Part shown: piece after piece, positions 9,154 to 18,116 of the stretch | Layout: the number at the start of each line of letters is the position of its first letter | Numbering within the stretch: position 1 is the first letter of the stretch | Assembly (NCBI RefSeq): GCF_003591655.1 | Contig: NZ_QVRA01000020.1 | Span: 18,235 to 82,234 of the forward strand | Direction of reading: 5' to 3' | Length of the DNA stretch: 64,000 bases | Origin: Sphingobium terrigena | GTDB taxonomy: Bacteria > Pseudomonadota > Alphaproteobacteria > Sphingomonadales > Sphingomonadaceae | Notes under the pieces: model-generated | What the model saw: the letters and a program-made list of their open reading frames with translations, nothing else | What the model was told of the DNA's origin: nothing | The model's database searches: none | Translations under genes and position numbers: made by a program

Positions 9154-9379
9154 GGCGCCGTCTCCCCCAGGGATGAGCATTCTCGCGATCCTCGCCGATC
9201 GCGGCGCTGATGACGGCCGCCATCGCGACGATCGCCGTGACCGCCACGAGGATGCGGAACAGGGTCGGCACGGCCGGGAGCTGCCAGGCGATGAAGGACT
9301 GCACCAGGAACAGGCCCTGGCTGCCGATCATGAGGCGGATCGGTCCCGGCGCCGGCGTCGAGGAGAAGACGCCGTTCAT
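9143..9379 (-). CDS. Small single-pass membrane protein in the TrbI position
   Basis: 78 residues. One clear membrane helix (LFRILVAVTAIVAMAAVISAA, about residues 41-61) and possibly a weaker one before it, with a basic tail. The ATG at 9379 overlaps the upstream stop by 4 bp (ATGA). F plasmid has small membrane proteins including TrbI between traC and traW; this one could fill that role, but there is no sequence signature to prove it. Confidence 0.7.
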   Translation of the reverse strand: MNGVFSSTPAPGPIRLMIGSQGLFLVQSFIAWQLPAVPTLFRILVAVTAIVAMAAVISAAIGEDRENAHPWGRRRHGR

Positions 9380-9753
9380 GACCGCCTCCACCACCTGTTG
9401 AGGTCACGAAACTTTCGGCCAATGGCGTCCCACGGAATGAGGATCAGGCCCGTAGAGGCCGCGCCCATTCCGGCGCTGATGCCAACGATGACGGCGCCCG
9501 GGAGCGGGGCATGCAGGCTCCATGCGGTCATGAAGGCGCACAGAGACGATAGGACCATGCTGCCCGTCACCAGCAGCGTGTAGCTGACCCGGGCAAAACG
9601 ACGTTCCGCTTTGATCACCGTGACGATCGCATAGGCGACCGCCTCGATGCCCAGCGCCTCGCTGTTCACGCTCCGCGCATAGGCGAGAAGCACATTGAGA
9701 TCGGCGCCAATGCCCGGGACCGGGTCGACATCCTCGTCTTGATGCGGGTTCAT
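9376..9753 (-). CDS. Small double-pass membrane protein of the tra operon
   Basis: 125 residues; acidic N-terminus (NPHQDEDVDP), a helical soluble stretch, two adjacent membrane helices (about residues 60-80, YTLLVTGSMVLSSLCAFMTAW, and 85-108, PGAVIVGISAGMGAASTGLIL), then a basic Trp-rich tail. Start and stop are both coupled by ATGA overlaps (9750-9753 and 9376-9379), so it is cotranslated with traC and traW. Not recognised as a named Tra protein; candidate TrbI or accessory pilus factor. Confidence 0.7.
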   Translation of the reverse strand: MNPHQDEDVDPVPGIGADLNVLLAYARSVNSEALGIEAVAYAIVTVIKAERRFARVSYTLLVTGSMVLSSLCAFMTAWSLHAPLPGAVIVGISAGMGAASTGLILIPWDAIGRKFRDLNRWWRRS

Positions 9754-10079
9754 TTGCGCCTCCATTTCGCCCAGCGCGAGAGAAGCATCCCGCATGCACC
9801 CGACAGGCCGATCAGCAGCATCCCGCTCGCAAAGCAGGCCGCCGCCACGATGAGTCCGGTGCGGACCGTCTTGAGCACAGGCTGGTCGAGCGCGATCCCG
9901 GCCGCGATGACGAGACCGCCCATCATGCAGGTCTCGATCGCCACCAGCCGCAGTCGCCACTGGAAGGCGGCGGCTTCGGCGCGCTTCGCCACACGCGCCT
10001 CGATCAGCGCCTCGATCGCCGGGTCCTTTTCCCAGTCGAGCGCCAACTGGTCGGGATGGGGAAGGGCCTTGTGTGTCAT
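9750..10079 (-). CDS. Small double-pass membrane protein downstream of traC
   Basis: 109 residues: a charged helical N-terminus (DWEKDPAIEALIEARVAKRAEAA) followed by two hydrophobic helices (about residues 46-66 and 72-98) and a basic end. Its layout matches the next gene, so the two may be diverged paralogues. ATG overlaps the traC stop (10076-10079). Function unknown; location implies a role in the inner-membrane part of the channel or pilus retraction. Confidence 0.7.
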   Translation of the reverse strand: MTHKALPHPDQLALDWEKDPAIEALIEARVAKRAEAAAFQWRLRLVAIETCMMGGLVIAAGIALDQPVLKTVRTGLIVAAACFASGMLLIGLSGACGMLLSRWAKWRRK

Positions 10080-12598
10080 GCGACCCTCCAGCCTTCAGGG
10101 CCGGCGCCACCCAGCACCTCGACCGGATCGACGCCGGCCAGTTCGCACACCGCTTCCAGCGGATTGCGGCCCGCCCGCACCAACGCCTCGAAGGCGGCGA
10201 CCTCATTGGGCGCCGAGGTGTTGATCCAGTAGCTAAACGGATCGACGACAAGCCGCGCGATGCCGAGCCCGAGCGGGCTGTCGATGAACACCTCGCTATA
10301 ATGGGGCTTGGCGTTACGGACCGATTTCAGCAGGTCGAGTACGAAACCCGAATAGTCGAGAATCTTGTTGTCGACCGCCTTGTCATAGGTTGAGCCCTGC
10401 AGCAGGAATTTGGTCGCGGCATTTTCCAGGATCACCTGGCCCGTGCCGCCGAAGAGCATGAGATCGTTCATGCTCTGGAGGACGATGCCGAAACTGCCCT
10501 GATATTTGCGCGCGCGCCGATACCCCTGGCCGAAAGCCTCGGCGAGGCGCGAAAGATCCTGCCCGTCGCTGCGCGTCATGAACTGCGCGGCCTCGTCGCA
10601 CAGGACGAAGCGGGGCTTGTCGCGGGCCGAGAGATAGAGTTCCTGGGTGACGGCGTTCACCACCACCATCACGATCACGTTGAAAAGGTCCGGAAGAGCC
10701 TTCAGCCGTTCGAGTTCCAGCACCACGAACTCGTCGCGGGAAATATCGAAGGTCGAGGGGCCGTTGAAGAAATGGCCATAAGCGCCTTGCGACCCGAAAT
10801 CGCGCAGGTTGAACGCGAGTTCGCGCGCGACCGGCACGAGATGATCGACCCGGTCGAGATCGGAAGCGGTATTGTCGGGATAGCGGCCGAGCCAGTCCCG
10901 CACCGCATCGATCCCGTCCACGCCCCGTCCGCTGTCGACCGTCCATTGCACGGCGGATTTGAGGAGGTTCCATTCCGACGTGGTGACGGGCTTGCGCGTC
11001 GAGGCATTGGCCATCTCCGCGACGATCGCGACCGCCATGGCAATCGCCGACTGTTTGTCTTCGCCGTCGAGCGCCAGCCCCATGTCGAACGGGTTGAGAA
11101 CGAGGCGCTCCTCGCCGATGTCGATATAGCGCCCGGAACAGAGCGTGCAGAGCTTGCGGTAGGAACCGCCGATATCGATGATCCGGATGAGCGCGCCTTG
11201 CGCATAATATTGTTGGCAGAGGTTATTGAGCAGGAAGCTCTTGCCCGCGCCTGACTCCGCCGAGACGATGAAATTATAATTGTTGATGCGCGGATCGAAG
11301 AGATCGAGCGTGATCAGCTGACCCTTGCGTCCGACATAAAGCAGGGCAGGACGGCCACCGCCGCGGAAATCGGTCTGCACCGGTGCCATCAAGGTCGCGG
11401 CCTTGACCGGCATGCGGAAGTCGCGTTCCAACAGCTTCAATGTGCGTTTTTCCGGATAGAGGCCGAAGGGCAGACTGGCGGCGAGCAGCACGGGCAGCAG
11501 ATAGCTCTCCTCCTGTACCATGAAGGGCAGGGGTTCGGATTCCCACAGCCGCTTGGCGCGGGCCGCCATTTCGCGCGCTTGCGCGCTGTCGCGGCCGAAC
11601 ACCCACATCGTTGGGATCACCGAAACGAACCGGCTGTTTGACGCTTCATCGAGAATCCAGCCGATCTCCTCGATCTGCTTGCCGACCTCGACCGCGAAGC
11701 TGCCGGCCGCCTTTTGCGCGGAAAGGATCTGCGCGCGCTTGTGAATCTCGAACTGCGAATGGTCAAAGAGGACCGAGAGGCAATAGAGGAATGGCCCGCC
11801 GATCTGGTCGCTATCCTCGGCGCTCCCGCGCATGCCACCCATGAGGCGATTGGCGCGCTCGGCGGTGATCCGCCGTGCCGGCGCCTTGGGGGTGAGGCAA
11901 CGCGCGACCTGATTGCCGAGAAAGACCTCAGGCCCCTCGAAGCAGAGGTCTGGGCCGGCCTCGATAATCTGCCGCGCAATCGAAGGCGCGGGCATGCCAC
12001 CGATGCTTTCGCTGAGGAAGACCCCTGGGGCCGGTGCGAACACACCGTTGAAGATCCGCCGATAGAAACTGACCAGTTCGTCCGGCGGCAAGCGCCGGAT
12101 ACCCATCTTCGCAAGTTGCTCCTCGACTTGCCGACGCAGGTCAGCGCCGAGACTGTTCCGCGTCTTGATAGAGAGAAATAGCCGGAAATCGCGTACCGGG
12201 ATCGAATGCAGCGCATCGAGCCCCCTGGTTCCGCTGCGCAGATAATCGGCTGTGCGCCGGGCCGAGGCCTGGACCAGCGGGTCCGGCCGCACCTTGAGGT
12301 CGAGATAGGCGTCGAGCGCCGCATCGATCAGCGGATCGGCGAAGGTGAGGAGTTGAAGGACCGTGCCTTCGGGAAAATGGATGTTGAGAAGGCCGAGAAG
12401 GGCCTGCTGGACATGCGCGAACATATAGGCGGACGGGACAAGCTCCCAGGCCTGGCCCCAGCCATCGTCGATGCACAGGAAGGCTTCCTCCTCTTCGACC
12501 CAGGCGACCATCGGCAGGAAATCCGAATAGGCGTCGCGCGTCACGGCTGCACGCAGGCGCTGGTAGCTGAGATTCTTGTGGACGGGCCGCGCGGTCAT
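10076..12598 (-). CDS. traC: T4SS ATPase TraC (VirB4 family)
   Basis: 840 residues, the normal length for F-type TraC. Walker A ESGAGKS at residues 448-454, Walker B FVLCDEA at 664-670, and later RRARKYQGSFGIVLQSMNDL, as in VirB4/TraC ATPases. It powers pilus extension and substrate handling at the inner membrane. ATGA overlaps join it to traV and to the small membrane gene downstream. Confidence 0.97.
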   Translation of the reverse strand: MTARPVHKNLSYQRLRAAVTRDAYSDFLPMVAWVEEEEAFLCIDDGWGQAWELVPSAYMFAHVQQALLGLLNIHFPEGTVLQLLTFADPLIDAALDAYLDLKVRPDPLVQASARRTADYLRSGTRGLDALHSIPVRDFRLFLSIKTRNSLGADLRRQVEEQLAKMGIRRLPPDELVSFYRRIFNGVFAPAPGVFLSESIGGMPAPSIARQIIEAGPDLCFEGPEVFLGNQVARCLTPKAPARRITAERANRLMGGMRGSAEDSDQIGGPFLYCLSVLFDHSQFEIHKRAQILSAQKAAGSFAVEVGKQIEEIGWILDEASNSRFVSVIPTMWVFGRDSAQAREMAARAKRLWESEPLPFMVQEESYLLPVLLAASLPFGLYPEKRTLKLLERDFRMPVKAATLMAPVQTDFRGGGRPALLYVGRKGQLITLDLFDPRINNYNFIVSAESGAGKSFLLNNLCQQYYAQGALIRIIDIGGSYRKLCTLCSGRYIDIGEERLVLNPFDMGLALDGEDKQSAIAMAVAIVAEMANASTRKPVTTSEWNLLKSAVQWTVDSGRGVDGIDAVRDWLGRYPDNTASDLDRVDHLVPVARELAFNLRDFGSQGAYGHFFNGPSTFDISRDEFVVLELERLKALPDLFNVIVMVVVNAVTQELYLSARDKPRFVLCDEAAQFMTRSDGQDLSRLAEAFGQGYRRARKYQGSFGIVLQSMNDLMLFGGTGQVILENAATKFLLQGSTYDKAVDNKILDYSGFVLDLLKSVRNAKPHYSEVFIDSPLGLGIARLVVDPFSYWINTSAPNEVAAFEALVRAGRNPLEAVCELAGVDPVEVLGGAGPEGWRVA

Positions 12599-13242
12599 GG
12601 CCGGCTCTCCGGCTCGACGGCCAGCGGAGTGGCTTCCCCGGTCGGCGCGGCCACGGCGTCTGGCGCGTGCTCGCGTGTCGTGCGCAGCACCGGCGGCGCC
12701 GGCGTCCTGCCACCCGGTTCGACGAGATAATCGCCCACGACCCAGGCCGGCCGGTCGATGATCGAATAGACATAGCGCGCCATGTAGAGGCGGTCTGGCC
12801 GCTGCTTGTCGGCATAGGGGAGGATCAATGTACGGATCGTGCGCGAGGGGCGCAGCATCGGTGAGCCAGGTCCCTCGATCAGCGTGCCGACATTGCGCGG
12901 GCTGGATGCCGTCGTAGGAGCTGGCGGCGCTCCGGCTCTGCTATCGCGCCTGCCCGTCGTCTGCGCGCGCCCCTTCGCTTCCGGGCCAAGCAGCTTGCGA
13001 TCGTTGGTGACGGCGGGATCGGATTTAGAGGCGCGGCCCGCGACCGCATCGGCATAGGCCTGGTCCGGATGGATGCACTGGCCGTGATCGCTGTTCTTGC
13101 AGGAGAATTTCTCGCTGTAGGGCGACATGACCGATCCCACAGTAGCACAGCCCGAAAGTCCGAACAGGGGCAGCGAGAACAGCGATAGCGCGCGCGTTGC
13201 GCGCCAGCAGATATTGATATGGGAGTGAAGCTGGCGTGGCAT
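12595..13242 (-). CDS. traV: Outer-membrane lipoprotein TraV
   Basis: 215 residues. A basic N-terminus and hydrophobic stretch end in the lipobox LSGC, so the protein is a lipoprotein. After it comes the TraV-type segment MSPYSEKFSCKNSDHGQCIHPDQAY with two Cys, then a variable Ala/Pro region and the C-terminal RTLILPYADKQRPDRLYM. TraV forms the outer-membrane core ring with TraK and TraB. The ATG at 13242 has AGGAGG 4 nt upstream; an earlier in-frame ATG at 13266 overlaps the traB stop and is the alternative. Confidence 0.9.
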   Translation of the reverse strand: MPRQLHSHINICWRATRALSLFSLPLFGLSGCATVGSVMSPYSEKFSCKNSDHGQCIHPDQAYADAVAGRASKSDPAVTNDRKLLGPEAKGRAQTTGRRDSRAGAPPAPTTASSPRNVGTLIEGPGSPMLRPSRTIRTLILPYADKQRPDRLYMARYVYSIIDRPAWVVGDYLVEPGGRTPAPPVLRTTREHAPDAVAAPTGEATPLAVEPESRP

Positions 13243-13265
13243 GGTACCTCCTGTCGCTGGGCGCA

Positions 13266-14600
13266 TCAGAACTTGGCTCCCGCGCCGGGTTTGATTTCGA
13301 GCGTGGCGCCCTCCTGGATCACCACGACCACATCCTTGGCCGCGCCCACCTCGACGATGGGACCAGCCTGGCGAGCGAGATCGAGATAGAAGTCGGTGAG
13401 CTTGTCGGAGGATTTGGAGAGGCCGCCGGCGATGCCGGTCTTGGCCGCGTCGCCCGCGTCGAGCGTGCGAACTGTCCCCAGTGCTGAAGTCGAGGTGTTG
13501 CCGAAGGTGCTTTCGACCGATTGCGAGATACCGCTGATGGTGCCGGCGATGAACGCGCGCGCCAATGTCGCACCAGCCCGCGTCACCACCTTGCCAGACA
13601 GGCCTTTCTTGCCGTCGGTATCGACGAAGAAGCCCTTCACCGGCTGATCGACGATCGAATGTTCGTCGAAATCGACGCAGGAGAGGGACACGAGTTGGAC
13701 CTCGACCCGTTCCTTGGCGAGACTCCCGGTGGCGTTGCCGACGACGAAGCATCCGGCAAGATTGGCCTTCACCTCATTGGGCAAGACGGCGGGCGCCTGC
13801 ACCCGCGCGATGATGGGTTCGGGATTACTGGTCGCGTCCCGGCTCGCCAGCGCGTCGATCCCGGTCAGGAGCCGCGCTTTCATGAAACCAGGCGGTAAAT
13901 AGATCGTCCGATTCTTTTTTTTGGACGCGGCGGAATTGTCGGCCGCGCCCTGGGCTACGACCTGACCGGTCGCTGTCCCGATCGCGCCGACCGTTTTTTC
14001 CACCGGCGGAGCGGGCGGAGCAGGCGGCGCAACCGGACCGGTAGGCGGCGCAGGAAGCTTGTCGGCATCCGCGCTGATGTCGCCGGTTTCCGGGGGATAG
14101 GGAAGGGCGGGCACGCTGTCCGGCAGGGCAGGCGGGAGATCGCCATCGATACCGCCCGGCGCTCTGCCGCTGGGCGTGCGTGACCCTGGAACGACCTTGC
14201 CTTCCTCGATCGCGCTGACCCTGTCGCCCAGAAGCTGCTGGCCATCGAGGACCTTCTTGAGGTCGCCCCGCAGCTTCACCTCGAGACTGTCGCCGCGCAG
14301 CCCTGCGCCCATGTTGAGCGATGCGGCGGGATCGACGGGCTTGATCTCCTCCTCTCTGTCCGACGCGACATAGAGACCGATCCCCAGTGCACCGACTGCC
14401 ACGCCGACCAGAAGCTGGCGCGCGCGCAGCTTTTGCTTCGCCGACATCTTGCCCCACAGCGCCTTCCAGTCGAGCAAGGCCGTGGCGGGACGGCGCATGG
14501 CTGCCTCTTCGTTGCGTGCATTTTGCGCGGCAAGATGCGCCTGATAGGGCGACAGGCTTTCGGGGCCCTCCGCCTGATCTTTGTCCATGTCGCCGTTCAT
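13266..14600 (-). CDS. traB: T4SS core protein TraB (VirB10 family)
   Basis: 444 residues: cytoplasmic N-terminus, one membrane helix (LLVGVAVGALGIGLYVA, about residues 63-79), a Pro-rich periplasmic linker (residues about 140-200) and a C-terminal VirB10-like domain (IYLPPGFMKARLLTGIDA ... FFVDTDGKKGLSGKVVTRAG). It spans from inner membrane to outer-membrane core, with TraK and TraV. Start overlaps the traK stop by 4 bp. Confidence 0.95.
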   Translation of the reverse strand: MNGDMDKDQAEGPESLSPYQAHLAAQNARNEEAAMRRPATALLDWKALWGKMSAKQKLRARQLLVGVAVGALGIGLYVASDREEEIKPVDPAASLNMGAGLRGDSLEVKLRGDLKKVLDGQQLLGDRVSAIEEGKVVPGSRTPSGRAPGGIDGDLPPALPDSVPALPYPPETGDISADADKLPAPPTGPVAPPAPPAPPVEKTVGAIGTATGQVVAQGAADNSAASKKKNRTIYLPPGFMKARLLTGIDALASRDATSNPEPIIARVQAPAVLPNEVKANLAGCFVVGNATGSLAKERVEVQLVSLSCVDFDEHSIVDQPVKGFFVDTDGKKGLSGKVVTRAGATLARAFIAGTISGISQSVESTFGNTSTSALGTVRTLDAGDAAKTGIAGGLSKSSDKLTDFYLDLARQAGPIVEVGAAKDVVVVIQEGATLEIKPGAGAKF

Positions 14601-15433
14601 TGCCCGGCTCCCCTGCGTACGACGACCAGTCGGGCCGTTTCACCGGCTTCGAGGCGGACCCGGTCCAGGGTGACCGAGAAGATACGCTCCCCAAGCGCCG
14701 GATCGACGAACTGGCGCTCGTCCAGCGTCACCGCGGCCGTGGATCGCACATGATATTGGGAAGCTGAAAGCCCGGCACCCTCGACGGCGATACGGCGTTG
14801 TTCGGTGATCGACAGGTCTGGCGCCGCCGCAATGCTGAGCGAGCCGGCCGATGGCGCGACCTCGCTGAACGAGGCGGGGATGCGATCGTCCAGCAGCGCC
14901 ATGGTGATGGAAACGGCGCGGTCCTCATCGGCCAGCGCAGCCATCAACTCGCTATTGGTCTGGGCGCGTTGCCGGGCGCCGGGCACAAGCACTACCGTCT
15001 GGGCCGGGATCTCGGCTGGCTCGGCATAAAGCGGATAGGTGGCGCCGTTGCAGTGCACGAAGAATTCGGAAGGTTGCGTCACATAAGTGCGCGTCACCTG
15101 GCCAGCATCGTCGATCTCCCGGGCGAGGAACTTGATCCAGGCGTCCGGGCCGCCTTTCTCCACCGCAAGACCCTTCTCGGCGGAAAATTTGATGTCCTCG
15201 ATTTCGCCGCCCTCGCACACGACATGATTGATGTCGCGGTTGGACAGGCGAATATGACTGGTCTGGTCGGGAAGCGCGTGGATCGTCTGCGCCGCCGCCG
15301 GCACTGCCAGAAAGAGCAGGGGAAGCATCAGGGCGCCGCACATCGGCGCGCGGCAGAATTTTCCGGTTGTCGTGATTTCCGAGCCAGCAGGCGCTGCCGC
15401 CTGCTTCGAAATCACTTCAGTGGGTTTCGGCAT
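14597..15433 (-). CDS. traK: T4SS core protein TraK (VirB9-like secretin-type)
   Basis: 278 residues. Late signal peptide (LMLPLLFLAVPAAAQ, cleavage about residue 48), then the TraK domain with SHIRLSNRDINHVVCEGGEIEDIKFS and the C-terminal half that binds TraV. Part of the outer-membrane core complex. ATG 15433 lies inside the last codons of traE and has GAGGAG 8 nt upstream; an internal start nearer the signal peptide is possible. Confidence 0.92.
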   Translation of the reverse strand: MPKPTEVISKQAAAPAGSEITTTGKFCRAPMCGALMLPLLFLAVPAAAQTIHALPDQTSHIRLSNRDINHVVCEGGEIEDIKFSAEKGLAVEKGGPDAWIKFLAREIDDAGQVTRTYVTQPSEFFVHCNGATYPLYAEPAEIPAQTVVLVPGARQRAQTNSELMAALADEDRAVSITMALLDDRIPASFSEVAPSAGSLSIAAAPDLSITEQRRIAVEGAGLSASQYHVRSTAAVTLDERQFVDPALGERIFSVTLDRVRLEAGETARLVVVRRGAGQ

Positions 15434-16052
15434 CGAACTGCTCCTCGGATAGACGCGTCAGCCAGAAGCGGCCATTTTCGATGCCGTAGCCGATGCGTAA
15501 AATGCCCCGGAATTTGCGGATCACGCCGCCGATGACGCGCACCTTCTCGATTGGCACGACGATCTCATGGGCGGTCCACTGCACCGGCTGGTCGCCCCGG
15601 ATGTAGGTGGCGATCGACAGCGTCGGGTTGTTCGCCAGTTCGTCGAGGATGACGTTCAGGCTGTCGCGCATTGCGCCATAAGCGGACGGATGCGCGAGCC
15701 CGAGAAGCTCCTGGAACTGGCGGTCAGCGGAATAGGCGGACCATGTGCCCGACAGCGCGACGATGTTGCGCGTCATCGAGACGATATAGGCCTCGGACGG
15801 TTTGTTCCCCGAGACATGAAGATCGCCGGTCGCGCCGAACGGCACGATGATGGTGCGGGTATTCTGGTTCGTCGTGTAGATCACCACGCCCAGGACTGCG
15901 GTAACACCGAACATGCCGGCGATCGCGACCTTGAGCAGCCGGTTCTCCTCGAAAAGGTTCGCAGAGCCCTGCAGATAGCGATGGATGCCGTAGCTTGCTG
16001 GCCTACCCAGCAACGGGTCATCGCCCGGTTCTTTGCGCTTGAAGATGCCCAT
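15417..16052 (-). CDS. traE: T4SS protein TraE (VirB5/VirB8-like)
   Basis: 211 residues with one membrane helix (VAIAGMFGVTAVLGVVIYTT, about residues 42-61) and a periplasmic domain with the TraE pattern (NIVALSGTW, GAMRDSLNVIL, VRVIGGVIRKFRGILRIGY). Inner-membrane component needed for pilus assembly. Begins 5 nt after the traL stop. Confidence 0.93.
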   Translation of the reverse strand: MGIFKRKEPGDDPLLGRPASYGIHRYLQGSANLFEENRLLKVAIAGMFGVTAVLGVVIYTTNQNTRTIIVPFGATGDLHVSGNKPSEAYIVSMTRNIVALSGTWSAYSADRQFQELLGLAHPSAYGAMRDSLNVILDELANNPTLSIATYIRGDQPVQWTAHEIVVPIEKVRVIGGVIRKFRGILRIGYGIENGRFWLTRLSEEQFDAETH

Positions 16053-16057
16053 GGCGC

Positions 16058-16324
16058 TTACTCGAAGAACCGGGTCTGCGTGGGACCCGGATAGTGTGGG
16101 AAGGACACAAGACCCCAGCGCCAGGCGAGATGAGGCAGATAGCCCCTAGGCTTGGTCCGCTTCCACGGAATGAAAAGGAGAAGGGCTGCGATGAGCGCCC
16201 AGCCGACAAATCCGCCTACGATCGCAGCCACGAAGATGCTCGAGGTCGCGAGCAGGAACTCGTCCGATCCGAACCACAGGATCTGGACCGGCCGATGCAG
16301 ATATTGCGGAAGGCGTTCGTCCAT
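16058..16324 (-). CDS. traL: T4SS inner-membrane protein TraL (VirB3-like)
   Basis: 88 residues, the usual size. Starts MDERLPQYLHRPVQILWF, which is typical of TraL, followed by one or two hydrophobic segments (LLATSSIFVAAIVGGFVGWALIAALLLFI split by a turn) and a short basic C-terminus. The ATG at 16324 is chosen because it gives the family N-terminus. Confidence 0.93.
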   Translation of the reverse strand: MDERLPQYLHRPVQILWFGSDEFLLATSSIFVAAIVGGFVGWALIAALLLFIPWKRTKPRGYLPHLAWRWGLVSFPHYPGPTQTRFFE

Positions 16325-16372
16325 CTGCCCTTCTCCTCCTGCTTCATGACACCTGTGAAGGTGCCGGTTTCC

Positions 16373-16394
16373 GGGAGCCGAAAATTCGGCTCCC
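16373..16394 (-). promoter_or_regulatory. Hairpin between traA and traL
   Basis: Stem GGGAGCCG/CGGCTCCC (extendable by AA/TT) with a tiny A-rich loop, in the 131-nt gap between the pilin gene and traL. There is no U-run on the transcribed strand, so it is more likely an mRNA-stabilising or partial attenuating structure that allows high pilin expression than a full terminator. The role is inferred. Confidence 0.5.
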
Positions 16395-16455
16395 AGCACG
16401 TTGCCCTCGCGGGTGCGCCTGGCCGATCAGGCCGATTGCATCTGCGTGGTGCGTC

Positions 16456-16770
16456 TCAGACGACCATTCCGAAAGTCTGGAGAATGGAATCCGCCTTGAT
16501 CAGGCAGACGGCCGCGACGATGGTCGGGATGCCGATCATGATGTTCGAGAAGAGGCGCGAAACGCCGAACAGGAAGGCGGCGACGCCGCCCACGAAGCCC
16601 ATCGGACCCTTCACGCCCTGGTTCACGACGATATCGTAGATATCGTAGCCCAGGTCGCCCTGGGCGGGCGCCGAGAAGGCATGGGCGGGACCGCCCACCA
16701 GGGCCATGGCGCCTAAAGGGAGGCCGAGATTGGCCACCGCCAGGGCCTTGTTACCGAGTGTACGCATCAT
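16456..16770 (-). CDS. traA: Conjugative pilin precursor TraA
   Basis: 104 residues from the ATG at 16770, which has GGAG 7 nt upstream. Leader of about 31 residues ending PAHA, then a mature pilin of about 73 residues with two hydrophobic helices (MGFVGGVAAFLFGVSRL and IMIGIPTIVAAVCLI) joined by a short loop, the F-pilin layout. The frame is open further upstream (in-frame ATGs at 16890 and 16944), but none has a convincing ribosome site. Substrate of the T4SS and structural unit of the pilus. Confidence 0.85.
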   Translation of the reverse strand: MMRTLGNKALAVANLGLPLGAMALVGGPAHAFSAPAQGDLGYDIYDIVVNQGVKGPMGFVGGVAAFLFGVSRLFSNIMIGIPTIVAAVCLIKADSILQTFGMVV

Positions 16771-16966
16771 GGCATTGCTCCAAAGAGGAGCCGTCCGATG
16801 AAAGCCTGCCGGCATCGAAAGAGGATCGGTGTCGGCCGGGGCGTCGGTGGACGGCTCCATGAGCCCGCCGCCGCCGGCATCCTGGTTCATCCGTCGGGCC
16901 CGGTTCAGGCCGGGACGGATGCCATCCGGAAAGAAATCAGACATGGTCGCACCAGCGCGCTCGAGG

Positions 16967-17803
16967 TCAGCGCGGCGCATCGGACGTTGCCTTTGCCGAT
17001 GCGGGTTTTGCATGCCGGTCGAGGAACGCCTCAAGTTCGGCCTGTTGGAAGCCTGAGATAAGCTTGCCGTCGGCGATGAGCGTCGGTGTTCCCGAAATGC
17101 CGACCTTGGCCACCAGTTCGGCGTCCTCCGCCACCTTGTCATGTCCCGCGGCGCATTGACGCAGCACGGGCGCGGTCTGACCGGAGTAGGCAGCGTTGAA
17201 CGCCTCCTCGCGATCAGGTGAGCACAGGATATGTTCGGCCTTGGCCGCCGCAGTCGGGTGGATACCGCTCACGAAAAAGATGAGCCGTCTCACCGGCTTC
17301 CCCTCCGCCGCCTTGGCACTCCAGAAGCGATCGAGCGCCTGGCAATAGGGGCAATCGGGGTCGGTGAACTCGATGATAGTGGGGGCATCTACCGGGCCGA
17401 TCGCCAGCGCTTTGGCAGGATCGATCGCCTTCTGGCGCCGCATCGCACCCTGCTCCTGCGCCAGCGCAGTTAGATTGATGCCATTGCGGTCATAGACCGT
17501 CGCGAACAGCATATGTTCACTCTGTGGCGCATAATAGACGATCTTTCCGCCCGCCATAGCCTGATAGATCGGCCCTTTCACCGGCGCGGGCCCAAAATCC
17601 TCGAACTGCAGGTTCGTGAAGGTCTGCTGCAGTTTCACCTGGGCTTCGGCGACAGCCTCGTGCAGCGAGGTCGAGCCGTGCGTGCTTCGGGCAGGCTCGT
17701 GCCTTTCAGGCGACATGCCTTGCGCTGCCGCACCATGGAGGGGCATAATGCTCGTCAAGAGAGCGACGAGCATCGCCGTGCGACTGGAAAGCTTTCTGGT
17801 CAT
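16967..17803 (-). CDS. DsbC-type thiol:disulfide interchange protein, first gene of the tra operon
   Basis: 278 residues: signal peptide (LVALLTSIMPLHGAAAQ), a DsbC-like dimerisation region, then a thioredoxin fold with DPDCPYC active site (about residues 150-156) and the cis-Pro stretch GISGTPTLIADG. It probably isomerises disulfides in TraN, TraU and TraH. Start ATG at 17803 has AGGGAGA about 9 nt upstream. It is the promoter-proximal gene of the minus-strand operon and lies next to the 21-bp-phased sites at 17939-18018. Confidence 0.9.
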   Translation of the reverse strand: MTRKLSSRTAMLVALLTSIMPLHGAAAQGMSPERHEPARSTHGSTSLHEAVAEAQVKLQQTFTNLQFEDFGPAPVKGPIYQAMAGGKIVYYAPQSEHMLFATVYDRNGINLTALAQEQGAMRRQKAIDPAKALAIGPVDAPTIIEFTDPDCPYCQALDRFWSAKAAEGKPVRRLIFFVSGIHPTAAAKAEHILCSPDREEAFNAAYSGQTAPVLRQCAAGHDKVAEDAELVAKVGISGTPTLIADGKLISGFQQAELEAFLDRHAKPASAKATSDAPR

Positions 17804-17938
17804 AACCGCAATTCTCCCTGGGTGGAGACGAGGCGGGCGCAGGCTGCCGATCACTCGGAAATTCGCGCCCTTGCTGCCATCTCGACACGGTCTTGAGTGG
17901 CGAGAAATCCCTTCTCCGCACAAGGGGGGAGGAATCTC

Positions 17939-18018
17939 ACTTCCGGTTTGAGGCACTTCAGTTCCGGTTATCGGAAATGCACTTCCGCAAACCGGAAGTA
18001 TATTTCCGCTTTCACCTT
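17939..18018. promoter_or_regulatory. Four TTCCG sites at exact 21-bp spacing (putative operator array)
   Basis: TTCCG begins at 17941, 17962, 17983 and 18004. The second and third sites are complete palindromes, TTCCG-N5-CGGAA (17962-17976 and 17983-17997, the latter extending to ACTTCCG-N5-CGGAAGT). The first and fourth are half-sites. A longer inverted repeat, ACTTCCGGTTTG / CAAACCGGAAGT, joins 17939-17950 with 17988-17999. The array sits in the 313-bp gap between the dsbC/tra operon (minus) and the plus-strand gene at 18117. Spacing of two helical turns fits cooperative regulator binding on one face. Confidence 0.7.
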
Positions 18019-18116
18019 CTGTTCCTTGTCTCGGGATCGCTCACTTCGCGCAGAGTCGATAACCTCGCAGGCATATCGACCGCGAAAGAATCACTGCCTG
18101 CGTCGGGAGAACGACT

